This document shows, piece after piece, positions 42,576 through 50,938 of a DNA stretch of 64,000 nucleotides. Where the stretch lies: NCBI RefSeq assembly GCF_021228125.1, contig NZ_JAJQQS010000010.1, positions 62,001-126,000 of the forward strand, read 5' to 3'. The position numbers were made by a program, and so were the translations under genes. The DNA comes from Streptomyces albireticuli. GTDB taxonomy: Bacteria > Actinomycetota > Actinomycetes > Streptomycetales > Streptomycetaceae. The notes under the pieces were generated by a model that searched no databases, was not told where the DNA came from, and was given only the letters and a program-made list of their open reading frames with translations. Positions within the stretch are counted from its first letter, which is position 1, and the number at the start of each line of letters is the position of its first letter.

Positions 42576-42848
42576 ATGGTTGTACGGAGTACGGGCAGCG
42601 CTCGTCGTACCCGAAGGGTGCCCACGGCGTCGATCCGATACGAGAGCGGGGCGGTGCGGGACGTGCCGTTCCGGCATCTGCGGGTGGCGGATTTCGTCGA
42701 GTCGGTGCCGTGGAGACGGGTCCGGTCTGCCCATGGGCAGGCGCACTACTCGGGTAGCTATGCGTTCCCTGACGTCGGCGCCGGTGATGCCCCTTCATCG
42801 GCGGACGCCCGGAGAAAGGCGATGATGTCCTGGACGCCGGGCTGGTAG
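42576..42848 (+). pseudogene. N-terminal fragment of a TnsA-like transposase endonuclease subunit
   Basis: Starts at ATG 42576 and encodes ~65 residues resembling the N-terminus of TnsA-like heteromeric transposase subunits (SIRYESGAVRDVPFRHLRVA, then VESVPWRRVRSAHGQAHYSG). It then runs into unrelated sequence near 42775 and stops at 42848. The catalytic PD-(D/E)XK region and the other transposase genes are missing. The following 200 bases to 43052 contain no clear gene, only possible fragments. Confidence 0.45.
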
Positions 42849-43052
42849 CCGTCCGAGGTGTCCACGGTCAGGGTGGGGACGCCCAGGGAGATCGGGACGA
42901 AGGACTGCAGGGATTGCTCGCCGGCGACTACACCGTCCACCAGATAGATCAAGAGTTCGAATTCACCCCGCGCACGACCTACCGCTACCTCAGGATGGAC
43001 AGCAAGCAACTGTGACGTTGCGCGGACACCAGGTGATGCTGCATGACCTTCG

Positions 43053-43853
43053 TCAACGGGTTGCCAGCCGTATCTGCGCTGCGTACGCGATGCGGAGCGC
43101 ACGGCGGGTCAGGCGGACCAGGTAGGCGGGCGGTGGGTCCTGCCCGATGGCGGCAAGGACGTGGTCGTGGTGGAGGGAGAGCAGGACGGCGCGGCCGAGC
43201 CGGTGTAGGGGGCGGGGGAGCCAGCGGTGGTTGAACTGGTGGATGAGGGCTTCGGCGCTGCGTCGTCCGGCGGGGGTTGGGCGGTACCACTGGGGGGATT
43301 GTTCGTAGTCGCGGAGGGCCTGCTGCATGCCGGTCCAGGTGGTGGGCAGGTCGCGGATGTTCATACGGGCGCCGATGGCGCGCCAGTGCTGGACCTGAGC
43401 GGCTTTCTCCCTGTCGGTGAAGGCGTTGATGCCGGCGAGGGTGAGGATCTCGTCTGACAGAAGAGTGAACAGTGCGATGCCGTGAACGTACGTTTCGTGG
43501 GAGAAGGGGTAGCTGCGGGCGTAGTGGACGTGCATGCGCTGGACCCGGTCGATCGATGCGGCGGCCTGCGGGCTTGCCGCACCGTGCCGGACCCAGTGCT
43601 GGAAGTAGGCGATCGTGTCGTCGGCGCGGGCTTGTCCGCTGCGGTGGATCTTTCCGGTGCCGGCGCGGTCGACGGCGGCTGCCCCCTCGGCCTCGCCGAC
43701 GATCCGCATCAGGCCCAGGGTGTAGAGCAGGTGGCTGGTGAAGGCTGCTCCGACCGGCGGGGTCATCCGGCGGGCGATGCCGCGCATGATGTGCGCGGCA
43801 TCTTCTGCGCTCTCGTGCTGGTGGTCGGGCTCCTGTGGCAGCGGTTGTGACAC
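43053..43853 (-). CDS. MpaB/DUF2236-type oxygenase
   Basis: 266 residues from GTG 43853. The family pattern is visible: RTxx-type entry replaced here by GTGKIHRSGQARADDTIAYF, then MHVHYARSYPFSHETYVHGI, and a helical C-terminal region (LIHQFNHRWLPRPLHRLGRA). MpaB and latex-clearing relatives are heme-dependent oxygenases of lipids or isoprenoids. The substrate is unknown. It is the first gene of the metabolic island, next to an XRE regulator on the same strand. Confidence 0.75.
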   Translation of the reverse strand: MSQPLPQEPDHQHESAEDAAHIMRGIARRMTPPVGAAFTSHLLYTLGLMRIVGEAEGAAAVDRAGTGKIHRSGQARADDTIAYFQHWVRHGAASPQAAASIDRVQRMHVHYARSYPFSHETYVHGIALFTLLSDEILTLAGINAFTDREKAAQVQHWRAIGARMNIRDLPTTWTGMQQALRDYEQSPQWYRPTPAGRRSAEALIHQFNHRWLPRPLHRLGRAVLLSLHHDHVLAAIGQDPPPAYLVRLTRRALRIAYAAQIRLATR

Positions 43854-44022
43854 GGGATCCTCCTGCTCAGGTGATCAAGGGCGGGTCGGGTGGCGGCCGC
43901 CGAGGCTGACGGACGCTCCCGCTCGGTGGTGCGAAGGAGTCCGGACCGCCGCCTTGGGCGCATTCCGGCCCTCGTCGGCGCCTGTCCGGGGTGCCTGGGC
44001 GGGCTGGGCTGGGCGGGTGGTG

Positions 44023-44865
44023 TCAGGTGGTGAAGGTCTGGTGGCCGAGGACGCGGAGGAATTCCAGGCGTTCGGCGGCGTCGGTGCCGGGCTGGGGCCG
44101 GTAGAGGAAGAGGCGGTTGCCGGTGCTGGGGCTCAGGACGACGTCGCATTGCAGGTCGAGGCGGCCGACGTGCGGGTGGAGGAGGGTCTTGCGGGCGGAG
44201 CGGACGGTGGCGACCTCACCCAGTTCCCAGATGGCGGAAAACTCCTCGCTGCGCTCGAGCAGGTCGTTGACGAGTTGCTCGCCGGCTGGGTGGGGGCCGT
44301 GGCGGTAGACGGCCGCGCGCAGGTCGGCGACGATGACGCGGCCCAGTGACGCGTGGTCTTCCTGTGGGTACAGACCGCGGCCGCTGGGGTGGGTGAACCA
44401 GAGCCAGGCGCCGTTGCCCTCCCGGCCCGGACGGTTGGCCAGCGGTCCCAGCAGGGCGACGGCCGCGGCGTTCTGCACGATCACCGTGCCGAGCTCGTCG
44501 ACAATCTGCGCGGGGGTGTCGGTGAGGGCGTCGACGATGTGCATCAACCCGGGGTCGGCGTAGCCGTCGGCGGAGTGGTGTTGTGGGGGCTGGTAGCCGG
44601 CGACGGCGTAGAGGTGGTCGCGTTCGTCGGTGGACAGGCGCAGGGCGCGGGCGAGGGCGCCGATCAGGGCTTCGGAGGGGTTGACTCCGCGTGCCTGTTC
44701 GAGGCGTTCGTAGTAGTCGGTGGAGATGTTCGCCAGCATGGCCACTTCCTCGCGGCGCAGGCCGGGGGTGCGGCGCCGTCCGCCGGGGATGAGGCCGACG
44801 TCGGCGGGGCGCAGGGCCTCGCGGCGGGCGCGCAGGAAGCGGCCCAGCTCTCGGCGGTCGGTCAT
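44023..44865 (-). CDS. XRE regulator with MmyB-like ligand-binding domain
   Basis: 280 residues from ATG 44865, the typical length of the family. The N-terminal HTH (FLRARREALRPADVGLIPGG, LRREEVAMLANISTDYYERL) is followed by the LBD signature (ADPGLMHIVDALTDTPAQIV, WLWFTHPSGRGLYPQEDHAS). This subfamily often sits divergent to SDR or oxidoreductase genes that it represses; here an SDR starts 260 bases away on the other strand. Confidence 0.9.
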   Translation of the reverse strand: MTDRRELGRFLRARREALRPADVGLIPGGRRRTPGLRREEVAMLANISTDYYERLEQARGVNPSEALIGALARALRLSTDERDHLYAVAGYQPPQHHSADGYADPGLMHIVDALTDTPAQIVDELGTVIVQNAAAVALLGPLANRPGREGNGAWLWFTHPSGRGLYPQEDHASLGRVIVADLRAAVYRHGPHPAGEQLVNDLLERSEEFSAIWELGEVATVRSARKTLLHPHVGRLDLQCDVVLSPSTGNRLFLYRPQPGTDAAERLEFLRVLGHQTFTT

Positions 44866-45125
44866 CTTCGGTGCTCCCTGGCGGTACGGCGGGCACTGCG
44901 AGCAGATCGGGGCGGGGCCGGCTCGCAGTCGCTGACATGACCAGCTTGATACGTCCGCCTCCGGTTATCCACGTACTGCCGGACCGACGATAAACGCACC
45001 GTGGATACCTCTTCGTGCCTGCAGCAGGCTGGGAGACAGCCGCTGGGAGACCTCCTCCCGGACCGGTGTTTTCGCACGTAGACGGTGCTTTGCAGCCGTC
45101 GAGCACTGCTGAGGAGCTTCATCCC

Positions 45126-46058
45126 ATGGCCAAGTGGACCAGCGCCCGCATCCCCGACCAGAAGGGCCGGACGGCTGTCGTGACCGGGGCCAACAGCGGT
45201 CTGGGTTTCCAGACGGCCCGAGAGCTGGCCCGCCACGGCGCCCACGTCGTGATGACCGCCCGGGACCGTAACCGCGGCACCGCCGCCGTGGAGCGGCTCC
45301 TGGCCGAGCAGCCGAGGGCGAGCGTCGAGCTGCGCCTGCTGGACCTGTCCGACCTGGACTCGGTGACCGCCTTCGCACAGAAGATCCTCGACGACGGCCT
45401 GCCGGTGGACGTCCTGGTGAACAACGCGGGCGTCATGTGGCCCCCGCACCGGCTCACGCCGCAGGGCTACGAGCTGCAGTTCGCCACCAACCACCTCGGC
45501 CACTTCGCGCTCACCGGCCTGTTGCTGGGCCATCTGGAGAAGTCCGCCGCCCAGGGCCGCGACGCCCGCGTGGTGACGGTCAGCTCTGTCGAGCACCGCG
45601 GCGGCACCATCTTCTTCGACGACCTGCACGGCGAACGCGGCTACGCCCCGCGCGCCTACTACTCCCAGTCCAAGCTCGCCAACACCCTGTTCGGCCTGGA
45701 ACTCGACCGGCGGCTGCGCGCGACCGGATCGACGGTGACCAGCGTCCTGGCCCATCCGGGCTACGCGAGCACCAACCTGCAGTCCAGCGGCCCGACCGGC
45801 TTCCTGCGGTTCTTCTTCTCCAAGCTCGCCAATCCGCTGATGGCCCAGCGCGTGGAGAAGGGCGCCTGGAACCAGCTCTACGCGGCCACCGCACCCGGGG
45901 TGCAGGGCGGCCAGTTCATCGGCCCGGACGGCTTCGGCGAGTACCGGGGCCACCCCGCCGTCGTCCAGCCCGACAAGGCCGCCCAGGACCTGGACGTCGC
46001 CCGTCAGCTGTGGTCGGTCTCCGAGCAGCTCACCCAGGTCCGCTACCCCTCCCACTGA
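45126..46058 (+). CDS. Short-chain dehydrogenase/reductase
   Basis: 310 residues from ATG 45126 (GAGGAGC upstream). TGANSGLGFQTAREL is the cofactor-binding TGxxxGxG, NNAGVM the structural motif, and Ser in VTVSSVEH with YYSQSK (YxxxK) the catalytic set. The layout matches retinol-dehydrogenase/WWOX-like SDRs. Probably NADP-dependent reduction of a carbonyl. It is divergent from the XRE gene and co-directional with the aldo/keto reductase 54 bases downstream. Confidence 0.9.
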   Translation: MAKWTSARIPDQKGRTAVVTGANSGLGFQTARELARHGAHVVMTARDRNRGTAAVERLLAEQPRASVELRLLDLSDLDSVTAFAQKILDDGLPVDVLVNNAGVMWPPHRLTPQGYELQFATNHLGHFALTGLLLGHLEKSAAQGRDARVVTVSSVEHRGGTIFFDDLHGERGYAPRAYYSQSKLANTLFGLELDRRLRATGSTVTSVLAHPGYASTNLQSSGPTGFLRFFFSKLANPLMAQRVEKGAWNQLYAATAPGVQGGQFIGPDGFGEYRGHPAVVQPDKAAQDLDVARQLWSVSEQLTQVRYPSH

Positions 46059-46112
46059 CCACTGCCCGACTCCACCACGTCCATCGACGAAGACATCCGG
46101 AAGGCACCACAG

Positions 46113-47093
46113 ATGACCATGCACAAGCGCGTTCTCGGCCGCCAGGGCCTGACCACTTCCGCCCTGGGGCTGGGCACGATGGGGATGACGATGTTCTACG
46201 GCCCCAGCAACCGCGAGGAGAACATCACCACCATCCGCCGCGCGTTCGACCTGGGGGTGACCCTGTTCGACACCGCCGAGGTCTACGGTGGCGGCACCGG
46301 ATCGAACGAGCGGCTGCTCGGTGAGGCCGTCAAGGGCTTCCGCGACGAGGTGGTGCTGGCCACCAAGTTCGGCTACGACCTCGCCAGCCCCGGCGGTCTC
46401 AACAGCCGGCCCGACAACATCCGCAAGGTCGCCGACAACAGCCTGCGCTACCTCGGCACCGATCACATCGACGTCCTCTACCAGCACCGCGTCGACCCGG
46501 ACGTGCCGATCGAGGAAGTCGCCGGGACGGTGAAGGAGCTGATCGAGGCAGGCAAGGTCCGCTACTTGGGTCTGTCCGAGGCCGGCCCCGAGACCATCCG
46601 CCGCGCTCATGCCGTGCAGCCGGTCTCGGTCCTGCAGACCGAGTACTCCGTCTTCGAGCGGCACGTCGAGGACACCGTCCTGCCGGTCGTGCGCGAGCTC
46701 GGGATCGGGTTCGTGCCTTATGCCCCGCTGGGACGCGGGTTCCTCACCGGAGCGATGAAGCCGGCCGACCAGTACACCGCGGACGACTGGCGCCGCCTCG
46801 ACCCGCGCTGGCAGGGCGAGAACTTCGACGCCAACGCCCAAGCCGTCGCCGCCCTCACCGAGCTGGCCTCGTCCAAGGGCATCACCACCGCCCAGCTCGC
46901 CCTTGCCTGGCTGCTCGCGCAGGGCGACGACATCGTCCCCATCCCCGGCACGCGCAGCCCCGAGCGTCTGGCGGAGAACATCGGCGCCACCGGCGTCACG
47001 CTCACCGGCCACGACCTCGCCCGGATCAAGGAGATCCTGCCGAACGGCGCCTTCGGCGACCGCTACGCGGCCCCCTTCATGCCCAAGGGCTGA
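46113..47093 (+). CDS. Aldo/keto reductase
   Basis: 326 residues from ATG 46113 (GGAAGG upstream). The AKR13/YakC-like pattern is complete: LFDTAEVYGGG (Asp, Tyr), LATKFGY (Lys), VLYQHRVD (His), then GLSEAGPETIRRAHAV and the C-terminal NADP site PGTRSPERLAENIGA. Reduces aldehydes or ketones with NADPH. It probably shares a transcript with the SDR. Confidence 0.92.
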   Translation: MTMHKRVLGRQGLTTSALGLGTMGMTMFYGPSNREENITTIRRAFDLGVTLFDTAEVYGGGTGSNERLLGEAVKGFRDEVVLATKFGYDLASPGGLNSRPDNIRKVADNSLRYLGTDHIDVLYQHRVDPDVPIEEVAGTVKELIEAGKVRYLGLSEAGPETIRRAHAVQPVSVLQTEYSVFERHVEDTVLPVVRELGIGFVPYAPLGRGFLTGAMKPADQYTADDWRRLDPRWQGENFDANAQAVAALTELASSKGITTAQLALAWLLAQGDDIVPIPGTRSPERLAENIGATGVTLTGHDLARIKEILPNGAFGDRYAAPFMPKG

Positions 47094-47111
47094 CACCGGC
47101 CCCGACCCGCC

Positions 47112-48038
47112 TCAGCCGACGAGGGGCTCTTCCGCTTCGAGTTGGCGGGCGGTGTCGTGAACGAGGGTGCGGAACCAGCGGTGGCCGGTGTCGTGGGTGT
47201 GGACGGGGTGCCACCACAGGGCCTCGTTGATCGGCCCGGCGTCGAAGGGACAGGGGAGCACGCGCAGGGACGGCGGGAGGGGGACGGCCCTGGTCAGGCG
47301 TCGCTGAACGACGGCGACGCGGTCGGTGCCGGCCACGTACAGGGGCAAGGCCAGGAAGCTGTCGGTGACCGCTTCGGGCTTCAGCTGGAGGCCGCTTTCG
47401 GCGAGGCGGTGCAGCATGAAGCGGGAGTCGCGCGGCTCGAACTGCCCCAGCACCCACCGCAGTCCGCCGATGTCGTCCGCACCGGGTGCGGCGCGGGTGA
47501 GGGGGTGGTGCCGGTCGGCGATGACAACCCATTCGTCGGCGAAGAGCGCCAGGCTCGGCAGTCCGCTCACGCCGCTGTCCCGGGGCGCGATCAGCCCGTC
47601 CGCTGCGGAGGCGCCGGCTTCGTCGTGCATGGCTTCGGGAGTGGCGAACTGGCGGAACCGCAGCCGGGCGTGCGGTGCCCGCTCCTGGAAGGTGGTCAGG
47701 AGCCGGGGGCCGATGACGGCCATGGCGTAGTCGGAGACGTGGAGGGTGAACTCCCGCTCGGTGGTGGCGGGGTCGAAGTGGGATTTGGTGGCGAAGAGCC
47801 GGTCGGAGAGCTGCAGGACGCTGCCGGTCTGTTCCTGCAGTTGTTGTCCGAGGGGGGTGAGGCGGTAGCGGTTGCCCTCGCGTACGAGCAGGTCATCGCC
47901 GAAGTGCCGGCGCAGGCGTGCGAGCATCGCGCTGGCCGCCGGCTGGCTGACCCCGATCCGCTCGGCCGCGCGGCTGACGTGCCGCTCCTCGAGCAGGGCC
48001 TGCAGGGCGATGAGCAGGTTGAGATCAGGACGGGCCAC
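47112..48038 (-). CDS. LysR-type transcriptional regulator
   Basis: 308 residues from GTG 48038. The N-terminal winged helix (LNLLIALQALLEERHVSRAA, GVSQPAASAMLARLRRHFGD) and the periplasmic-binding-like effector domain (FTLHVSDYAMAVIGPRLLTT) resemble the NodD/SyrM/PcaQ-like LysR group. It is divergent from the amidohydrolase pair; the 83-bp gap contains a palindrome at 48061-48080, so it likely controls that operon and itself. Confidence 0.92.
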   Translation of the reverse strand: MARPDLNLLIALQALLEERHVSRAAERIGVSQPAASAMLARLRRHFGDDLLVREGNRYRLTPLGQQLQEQTGSVLQLSDRLFATKSHFDPATTEREFTLHVSDYAMAVIGPRLLTTFQERAPHARLRFRQFATPEAMHDEAGASAADGLIAPRDSGVSGLPSLALFADEWVVIADRHHPLTRAAPGADDIGGLRWVLGQFEPRDSRFMLHRLAESGLQLKPEAVTDSFLALPLYVAGTDRVAVVQRRLTRAVPLPPSLRVLPCPFDAGPINEALWWHPVHTHDTGHRWFRTLVHDTARQLEAEEPLVG

Positions 48039-48060
48039 ACCCCAAGACTATCAACCAGGC

Positions 48061-48080
48061 TGATATATCCATATGGATCA
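48061..48080. promoter_or_regulatory. Palindromic operator candidate for the LysR regulator
   Basis: TGATATATCCATATGGATCA contains the perfect 12-bp palindrome ATCCATATGGAT and outer TGAT/ATCA. It is AT-rich against its surroundings and sits between the divergent LysR and amidohydrolase genes, where LysR proteins bind. Confidence 0.55.
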
Positions 48081-48121
48081 TTGATTTCCTTTATGGCTGG
48101 TGCGGCAGAAGACTCGATGGC

Positions 48122-49348
48122 ATGAACCAGCACGAACCGAGCCTCGCGCTCACCAACGCTCTGCTGATCGACGGCACCGGCGGCCCCGTGATCGACGGCG
48201 CGACCGTCGTCGTCTCCGGCGGCCGGATCGCCGCCGCCGGGACCGGCGCACCGGTCCCTCCCCACGCGACGGTGGTCGACCTGGAGGGCAAGGCGGTCCT
48301 TCCGGGGCTGATCGACGCCCATGTGCACCTGGGAGGACTGGGCTTTCGGAGCACGCCGCCGTTCGGTGGCCGGGCCGCCACCGACGACTACGCCGCCGCT
48401 CGGGAAGGGGCCTTGCGGTACGGGGTCACCACCCAGCGCAGCCTGGGCGACTTCCTCCACGACAGCATCGCCGTGCGGGACGGCATCGAGAACGGCACCC
48501 TGGCCGGGGCCCGCGTCGTGACCAGCGGGCCGAGCTTCCAGGTCGAGGGCGGGCACCCCAACGCCACCGTCTGGGGCAGCGAGCCGGCAGCCGTGCGGGA
48601 AGGCGCACGCATGCCGAAGACGGCCGGAGAAGCGGAGCGCATGGTCGACGAGCTCGCCGCCGCGGGCGTCGACCTCGTCAAGATCATCATTTCGAACAAC
48701 GCGATCTTCGGCCCGGCCCGCCCCGAACTGAAGATGCCCTGGCACCTCACCGAGGCCATCGCCGATGCCGCCCACGCCCGTGGGCTGCGGGTCGCTGCCC
48801 ACACCGAGACCGTCGAGGACGCCAGGACGGCGGTCGAGCGCGGTGTCGACGACATCGAGCACCTGGTGCTGCGCGCGGAGGAGCCGCAGGACGAGGCCGC
48901 CGCCGAGGCGCTGTTCGCCCTGATGGCCGACCGCGGCACCTACCTCGTACCCACCATGGTGGCCCACCAGTTCGAGGCGGCCGCCGACGGGGACGCCCGC
49001 ACCCTGCGTTACGGCAACCATCTGGTCCGCCGCGCCTACGAGGCGGGCGTACGGCTCGGGGTCGGCTCGGACGCGCACTCCCCGGGGCTGCACGGCTGGA
49101 AGCTGCGCGACGAGCTGGTGATGATGGTCCACGACCAGGGCATCCCGGCCCCCGCAGCCCTGTCCATGGCGACGAAGACCAATGCCGAGCTGCTCGGCAT
49201 CGCCGACCGCCTGGGCACCGTCGAGCCGGGCAAGAGCGCCGACCTGCTGATCGTCTCCGGCGACCCGACGCAGGACATCACCGCCATCGGCCGTGTCCAC
49301 CAGGTGATCCGAAGCGGCCGAGTCGTCTTCGACGGCGAGGGAGCGTGA
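48122..49348 (+). CDS. Metal-dependent amidohydrolase (imidazolonepropionase/prolidase-like)
   Basis: 408 residues from ATG 48122. Typical of the amidohydrolase superfamily: HVHLGG (HxH) after LPGLIDA, Lys in DLVKIIISNN, His in VAAHTETVED and IEHLVL, and the Asp in VGSDAHSPG. The C-terminal VEPGKSADLLIVSGDPTQDI and IRSGRVVF complete the beta-sandwich. It hydrolyses cyclic or linear amides. It stands 4 bases before the second amidohydrolase and divergent from LysR. Confidence 0.9.
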   Translation: MNQHEPSLALTNALLIDGTGGPVIDGATVVVSGGRIAAAGTGAPVPPHATVVDLEGKAVLPGLIDAHVHLGGLGFRSTPPFGGRAATDDYAAAREGALRYGVTTQRSLGDFLHDSIAVRDGIENGTLAGARVVTSGPSFQVEGGHPNATVWGSEPAAVREGARMPKTAGEAERMVDELAAAGVDLVKIIISNNAIFGPARPELKMPWHLTEAIADAAHARGLRVAAHTETVEDARTAVERGVDDIEHLVLRAEEPQDEAAAEALFALMADRGTYLVPTMVAHQFEAAADGDARTLRYGNHLVRRAYEAGVRLGVGSDAHSPGLHGWKLRDELVMMVHDQGIPAPAALSMATKTNAELLGIADRLGTVEPGKSADLLIVSGDPTQDITAIGRVHQVIRSGRVVFDGEGA

Positions 49349-49352
49349 CCAC

Positions 49353-50297
49353 GTGACGAAGATCGACGTCCATCACCACTTCCTGCCCGACTTCTACCGC
49401 CAGGCGCTGATCGACAACGGGCACTCCCGCCCCGACGGCATCTGGGGCATCCCCGGCTGGGACGAGACCTCCGCCCTGCGGATGCTCGACGAGGCCGGGA
49501 TCGCCAAGGCGTATCTGTCGATCTCCTCCCCCGGAGTCCACTTCGGCGACGCGGCCGCGGCCCGTGTTCTGGCCCGGCGGGTCAACGAGGAGGCCGCGCG
49601 GCTCGCGCGCGCCCACCCGGGCCGGTTCGCCTTCTTCGCCTCGACGCCGCTGCCCGACATCGACGGAGCCCTGGCAGAGATCGCGTACGCCTTCGACGAG
49701 CTCGGCGCCGACGGCGTGGTCTTCGAGACCAACTTCGACGGCCTCTACCTGGGTAACGAGCAATTGGAGCCGGTCTATACCGAACTCGGCCGTCGCAACG
49801 CCGTGTTGTTCCTGCATCCCACCAGCCCCGCCGCCCCCTGTACCGGGCATGCCCCGGCCCTGCCGTATCCGCGGCCCATGCTGGAGTTCCTCTTCGACAC
49901 CACCCGGACGGTGACCGACATGGTGCTCTCCGGTGTACTGGAGCGTCACCCCGGCCTCCGCGTGATCGTCCCGCACGCCGGTGCCGTCCTGCCCGCCGTC
50001 GCCTCGCGCGTCGACGTCATCGGCGCGCGCACGGCCGGCAAGGAACACCAGCAGCCGATGCGCAACGCCCTGCGCACGCTCCACTTCGACCTGGCGGGCA
50101 TGCCCCTGCCCGAGATGCTGCCGGCGCTGCTGAACGTCGCCGACCCGGCCCGTCTCCACTACGGCAGCGACTGGCCCTTCACCCCGCTGCCGGAAGTCCT
50201 CGCCTGGGCCGGACGCCTCGAAGCGGCCACCACCGCCCTCGGTGAGGACGGCATCACCAAGGCCTTGCGCGCCAACACTGAGGCGCTCTTCAGCTGA
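49353..50297 (+). CDS. ACMSD-like amidohydrolase (decarboxylase family)
   Basis: 314 residues from GTG 49353. IDVHHHFLPDFY gives the HxH pair, VVFETNFDGLYLGNEQ and FLHPTSP the following sites, VPHAGAVLPAV the third His, and HYGSDWPFTP the catalytic Asp. Closest in layout to amidohydrolase_2 members such as 2-amino-3-carboxymuconate-semialdehyde decarboxylase and gamma-resorcylate decarboxylase. With its neighbour it may degrade an aromatic or heterocyclic compound; the substrate is unknown. Confidence 0.88.
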   Translation: MTKIDVHHHFLPDFYRQALIDNGHSRPDGIWGIPGWDETSALRMLDEAGIAKAYLSISSPGVHFGDAAAARVLARRVNEEAARLARAHPGRFAFFASTPLPDIDGALAEIAYAFDELGADGVVFETNFDGLYLGNEQLEPVYTELGRRNAVLFLHPTSPAAPCTGHAPALPYPRPMLEFLFDTTRTVTDMVLSGVLERHPGLRVIVPHAGAVLPAVASRVDVIGARTAGKEHQQPMRNALRTLHFDLAGMPLPEMLPALLNVADPARLHYGSDWPFTPLPEVLAWAGRLEAATTALGEDGITKALRANTEALFS

Positions 50298-50378
50298 ACA
50301 TCCGGACATCGCTGCCCGCCGGCTGCCCGTACAGCCGGCGGGCAGCCCCGCACCGCCCGGTGAGCGCGCGGGGGCCCT

Positions 50379-50891
50379 TCAGCGCCGGCGGTCGCCGGCC
50401 GTCTTCTCGACGTGATCGCCCATCACCTCGGCGAGACGCTCCAGTGCCTCGAGCACCTCGGCGCGGGCGCCGCCCAGCGCATGGAACATCTCGGCCTCCA
50501 CCGTCAGGCGCCGGGGGAAGAGCGAGTCCATCAGGCGCTTGCCCTCCTCGGTGATGGTCACCAGCGACGCACGCCGGTCGGCCGGATTGGGCGCACGCTC
50601 GATCAGCCTCCGCCGCTCCAGCTTCGCCAGCGCCTTGCTCACCGCCGCCTGGGTCAGCCCCAGGTCCTCGGCGAGCCGGCGCGCGATCACCGGCTCTTCC
50701 TCGTACCGCAGCGGCACCAGGAAATCCAGCTCCTGCAACGTCAGCGGGGCGCCCTCGACGAGCGGCTCCACCGCGCGGTCCAGCAACGACGCGCACCGCT
50801 TGATGAGCGTGACGATCTCCATCGAGGACGTGTCCAGCCCAGGGTTGTTCGCCGCCCACTGGCCGCGGACCCTGTCCGAGTGCGCGTGCAC
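50379..50891 (-). CDS. MarR-family regulator
   Basis: 170 residues from GTG 50891 with GGAGG upstream. The winged helix is clear: VIARRLAEDLGLTQAAVSKA, LAKLERRRLIERAPNPADRR, SLVTITEEGKRLM. It is divergent from the Bcr/CflA-type efflux gene, the classical arrangement in which MarR represses a pump until a ligand binds. Confidence 0.92.
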   Translation of the reverse strand: MHAHSDRVRGQWAANNPGLDTSSMEIVTLIKRCASLLDRAVEPLVEGAPLTLQELDFLVPLRYEEEPVIARRLAEDLGLTQAAVSKALAKLERRRLIERAPNPADRRASLVTITEEGKRLMDSLFPRRLTVEAEMFHALGGARAEVLEALERLAEVMGDHVEKTAGDRRR

Positions 50892-50896
50892 CGGAC

Positions 50897-50938
50897 CTCC
50901 AATTGCTTAACTGGTTATGTATTGGTTACGGTTTTTCC
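50897..50938. promoter_or_regulatory. MarR-efflux divergent promoter region
   Basis: AT-rich DNA within a GC-rich background, containing TTAACTGGTTATG and TATTGGTTACGG, a near direct repeat of TGGTTA. It is only 47 bases long between the two starts, so regulator binding here would block both genes. Confidence 0.5.

Noticed and set aside
42758..43102. A 114-codon minus-strand frame
   Set aside because: It contains a protein-like stretch (VPTLTVDTSDGYQPGVQDII) but no start signal and overlaps the oxygenase 3' end; left as possible debris.
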